A stretch of DNA of 7,688 nucleotides from Gammaproteobacteria bacterium (lineage in GTDB: Bacteria > Gemmatimonadota > Gemmatimonadetes > Longimicrobiales > Gaopeijiaceae), in the NCBI GenBank assembly GCA_009843625.1, contig VYDD01000263.1, positions 1-7,688 on the forward strand. The letters run 5' to 3'. Positions within the stretch are counted from its first letter, which is position 1. Every line of letters begins with the position of its first letter. Below, piece by piece: positions 5,350-7,688 of the stretch. Under the pieces are notes generated by a model. It was not told where the DNA came from. It did no database searches and saw nothing but the letters and a program-made list of their open reading frames with translations. Both the position numbers and the translations under genes were made by a program.

Positions 5350-6962
5350 GGAAACTCCGTGTGTACGCCCTGGTGGCGTTGCTCGCTCCCTGCCCGGCGG
5401 GCGGGCAGTCGAATGATCCTCTCACACCGCTCCGGGATGCGCGCCTGCCGGGCTGGGTCACCGCCTGGGGTCCTCTCGCCCGTCAGAACGCGGACCATCG
5501 TGTTCTGCCCTTCGTCCCCGCGTTGCCGGGACTGCTCGACGCGCCGCCCCCGAGGGTGGGCCATTTCTGGAGCGCGGCCAATCCGGCGGCCCTGGCCTAC
5601 GAAGCTTCCGATTCGTGGGGCACGATCCGGCTGCGCAAAGGCAGCGAGCACGGGACCCATCGCCGGCCCCTCGACGCCGCGGACTACGGGATCCAGCAGT
5701 TCTCGGGTCTTCGATGGCAGCCGCTCGGCGCACGGTCGGCGGTTGCGGGCCAGGTGGTGGCCGACGAGACCACCTCCCGGGTCAGCTCCCATTCTCCCTT
5801 GCTGGTCCGGCATTCCCCAAGCCCCTTCGTGGTCGCTGACGGGATGACGACGCCGATGCGCCACATCAGGGTTCGCGTCGAGGGCGCCTACGGGTGGCGC
5901 GCCGGGCCCTGGGGCTTCGGGGGGGCGCTCGGACTCGAGGTGAGCGACGACCGCACCAGCGAGAGCCGCACTCCGCGGCTGGGCCGCACCTCGGCACCAG
6001 CGGTCACCCTGGGTCTCTTTCGCAGACTGGGCAGCAGTCTCGCGGGTTCAGTCCATGGACGATGGATCAGCGCCCACGAGAACACCCGGATCGTCGTTCG
6101 CCGGGGCACGCAGGTCGTGGTGCGGGAGCTCGACGGCTTTGGGGAACCGAAACCGCTCCGCGTGATCGGCTCCAACATCTTCAGCCGCAACGTCGGCCGC
6201 GCGCGGGGTGCGGTCGGTGCCACGCTGTCGGGCCGCGCGGGAGCGTGGCAGTGGGTAGCCCAGGGCGAACGTGAGGACATCGGCCACAAGCATGAGAGCA
6301 GCCGGTTGTCCGTCGATCCGCCCGACCGGTGGGAAGCGGGGTCGTGGCGGGCCGGGTTGGATCTCATGGGCCACGTCGGCCCCCTGCGCGCGCTGGTCTC
6401 GGGACGATACACGACGCTGGGCGGGGACGCCTTCCGGCGCGATCTCGTGGGCCAGGGCGCCATCTTCAGAGTGCGCCAACGCGCGCTCCTGGGCCTGGTT
6501 GATCTCCGGATGCCGTCACCCGACTCGACGTGGATGGCCGCCGTGCAGGTGTCCTTCCGGCGGGAGGAACGCCTGCGCCACGATTTCCTGATCGGCGCCG
6601 CGTCCGACCTGGGTTTCCAGCATCCGGGCGCCAGCGTGGAGATCGCGCGCAGCCTCTCGGGACACACCAGCGTTTCCGTGGGCGGCGGGACGACGGGATA
6701 CGAACCGGCCGGCACCGTCCCGGCAGCGGGCGTCCATGGCGATGTCGACCCCGTCCTGGTCGCTCCGGAGCTCGCGATCTACTCCGGTCGTGCCCGGGCG
6801 TACACGGCCACGGCGGCGATCCGTGTGCGGTTGGGCGACGGACCCGCGCTGGTGGCCAGGGGCCGCTTCCACCGATTGGCGCCGGTCGGGCGACAGGCGG
6901 AACCGGGGGTGCGCCGGTCGTGGTGGACCATGAGCGTGAGTGCGATCTGGGATGGGGAGTGA
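5346..6962 (+). CDS. Predicted outer-membrane beta-barrel protein paired with the receptor
   Basis: From GTG 5346 the product is 538 residues. It opens with a signal peptide (MRKLRVYALVALLAPCPAGG, probable cleavage near residue 20). A cysteine at residue 16 is not in an acceptable lipobox (LAPC), so a lipoprotein is unlikely. After FWSAANPAALAYE (about 74-86) the protein is a series of alternating polar/hydrophobic strands separated by charged turns (for example VRVEGAYGWRAGPWGFGGALGLEVSDD, ALVSGRYTTLGGDAF), ending WWTMSVSAIWDGE. This is typical of a beta-barrel. The N-terminal NPA motif, size and position after a TonB receptor recall the DUF6850 outer-membrane barrels of Bacteroidota, but this is from memory and unverified. 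The start was chosen because GTG 5346 overlaps the corrected receptor stop (GTGA) and gives a proper signal peptide; a TTG at 5316 would add ten unneeded residues. Probable partner of the receptor in ligand capture or transport. Confidence 0.75.
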   Translation: MRKLRVYALVALLAPCPAGGQSNDPLTPLRDARLPGWVTAWGPLARQNADHRVLPFVPALPGLLDAPPPRVGHFWSAANPAALAYEASDSWGTIRLRKGSEHGTHRRPLDAADYGIQQFSGLRWQPLGARSAVAGQVVADETTSRVSSHSPLLVRHSPSPFVVADGMTTPMRHIRVRVEGAYGWRAGPWGFGGALGLEVSDDRTSESRTPRLGRTSAPAVTLGLFRRLGSSLAGSVHGRWISAHENTRIVVRRGTQVVVRELDGFGEPKPLRVIGSNIFSRNVGRARGAVGATLSGRAGAWQWVAQGEREDIGHKHESSRLSVDPPDRWEAGSWRAGLDLMGHVGPLRALVSGRYTTLGGDAFRRDLVGQGAIFRVRQRALLGLVDLRMPSPDSTWMAAVQVSFRREERLRHDFLIGAASDLGFQHPGASVEIARSLSGHTSVSVGGGTTGYEPAGTVPAAGVHGDVDPVLVAPELAIYSGRARAYTATAAIRVRLGDGPALVARGRFHRLAPVGRQAEPGVRRSWWTMSVSAIWDGE

Positions 6963-7013
6963 ACAAACCCACTCATTGACCGTGCTCCCGTTCCGGAAGT
7001 ACCGTCCCCGGCC
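6963..7013. other. Intergenic gap between the receptor operon and hutF
   Basis: These 51 nt hold no hairpin with a T run, so no terminator is seen and read-through into hutF is possible. TTGACC at 6976-6981 followed 18 bp later by TACCGT is only a weak promoter match. Confidence 0.4.
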
Positions 7014-7688
7014 ATGACCGACCTCCATTTCGATCTGGCGCTGCTGCCCGGCGGCTGGGCGCGCGATGTACGCGTCGAAGTGTCCGGCGGCGGCGATTTC
7101 GGCGAGATCCTCCCCGGCGGGGACCCCGCAGGTACACGACGCGTCGTCGGCGCGGTCGTTCCCGGCATCCCCAACGTGCACTCCCATGCGTTTCAGCGGG
7201 CGATGGCGGGGCTCACCGAGCGCGGAAGCACGGCCGAGTACGGGTTCAGCAACTGGCGCGAGCAGATGTACGCGTTTCTCGCGCGACTATCGCCGGATGA
7301 TGTACAGGTCGTCGCCTCCCAGCTTTACGCCGAGATGCTGCGCCACGGCTACACGGCGGTGGCCGAGTTTCACTACCTGCGCAACGACCCCGGGGGGCGG
7401 CCCTACGCCGTGCCGCATGAGATGGCGCTGCGGCTCCACGAGGCCGCTGCCGCCACCGGGATCGGGCTGACGCTCCTGCCCACGCTCTACCGGGTCGCGG
7501 ACTTCGGGGCGGACGCGCCGCTCGAGGAGCAGCGCCGGTTCGTCGCGACGGTCGACGAGATCCTCGACGACGGAGTTGCGCTCGGGCGGGCGCTCGCGGG
7601 AGACGGCAACCGCCGCGTCGGCCTCGCGCTCCCCTCGCTGCGCGCGGTGCCCCCCGGCGACCTGGCCCACGCGGGCGCCGGGGGGCAC
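7014..7688 (+). CDS. hutF: Formimidoylglutamate deiminase HutF, N-terminal half (runs off window)
   Basis: The open frame from ATG 7014 gives 225 residues and continues past the window; the family is about 450 residues long. HutF (EC 3.5.3.13) hydrolyses N-formimidoyl-L-glutamate to N-formyl-L-glutamate and ammonia in the five-step histidine degradation route, in the cytoplasm. It is an amidohydrolase-superfamily enzyme. The metal-binding motif is PGIPNVHSHAFQRAMAGLTE, with H56 and H58 as ligands and Q61 beside them. R82 (NWREQMY), Y121 (EFHYL), QLYAEMLRHGYTAVAEFHY and GIGLTLLPTLYR are characteristic. The usual APHSLRAV motif reads ALPSLRAV here, so the expected histidine is P207 while R210 is kept. 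The remaining ligands lie in the missing C-terminal half. The only possible Shine-Dalgarno, GGAAG at 6995-6999, is rather far (14 nt) from the ATG. It is functionally unrelated to the receptor operon upstream. Confidence 0.9.
   Translation, partial: MTDLHFDLALLPGGWARDVRVEVSGGGDFGEILPGGDPAGTRRVVGAVVPGIPNVHSHAFQRAMAGLTERGSTAEYGFSNWREQMYAFLARLSPDDVQVVASQLYAEMLRHGYTAVAEFHYLRNDPGGRPYAVPHEMALRLHEAAAATGIGLTLLPTLYRVADFGADAPLEEQRRFVATVDEILDDGVALGRALAGDGNRRVGLALPSLRAVPPGDLAHAGAGGH

Noticed and set aside
5888..6715. Open frame of 275 codons antisense to the outer-membrane barrel gene
   Set aside because: Composition and position are those of a GC-skewed shadow; the sense frame has a signal peptide and barrel pattern.
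6976..7005. TTGACC / TACCGT as a promoter for hutF
   Set aside because: The -10 match is poor, and the implied start would lie almost on the ATG; too weak to call.

Overview
This is a GC-rich window of bacterial chromosome from a Gram-negative-type (two-membrane) organism. A TonB-dependent receptor with an N-terminal carboxypeptidase-regulatory-like domain, a zinc-finger (HC2) anti-sigma factor, a membrane-anchored TlpA-type thioredoxin and a hutF-type gene, together with frequent GTG starts and very high GC, fit Gemmatimonadota or a related phylum best. That placement is inference from style; there is no rRNA or other marker in the window.

Layout. (1) Positions 1-872, minus strand: a membrane-anchored TlpA/ResA-like thioredoxin-fold protein (872-237), then a 116-nt gap with a perfect hairpin, then the first 40 codons of a small exported protein (120-1) that runs off the window. 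(2) Positions 873-1171: a divergent regulatory region. It holds a good match to an ECF-type promoter (GGAAC...CGTC), a 13-bp palindrome just downstream of it, a repeated CTTGACA and a further inverted repeat. (3) Positions 1172-6962, plus strand: a tight four-gene operon. It encodes an ECF sigma factor, an HC2-type transmembrane anti-sigma factor with an extra beta-rich periplasmic domain, a large TonB-dependent receptor and a second predicted outer-membrane beta-barrel protein. The first three genes overlap by 17 and 4 nt. The fourth overlaps the receptor by 4 nt (GTGA) once an apparent 1-nt deletion near 5215 is taken into account. (4) Positions 7014-7688, plus strand: the N-terminal half of formimidoylglutamate deiminase (HutF), a histidine-degradation enzyme, cut by the window end.

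How the parts may work together: the sigma/anti-sigma pair most likely controls its own operon through the upstream ECF-type promoter, so production of the receptor and its partner barrel would be tied to a signal sensed by the anti-sigma periplasmic domain. This resembles FecI-FecR-FecA surface signalling, but the parts differ: the anti-sigma is a zinc-finger type, and the receptor carries a carboxypeptidase-like domain where a signalling STN domain would be. The most noteworthy observations are this four-gene arrangement, the near-terminal receptor frameshift, the operator-like palindrome at the promoter, and a His-to-Pro replacement in a conserved substrate-binding motif of HutF.
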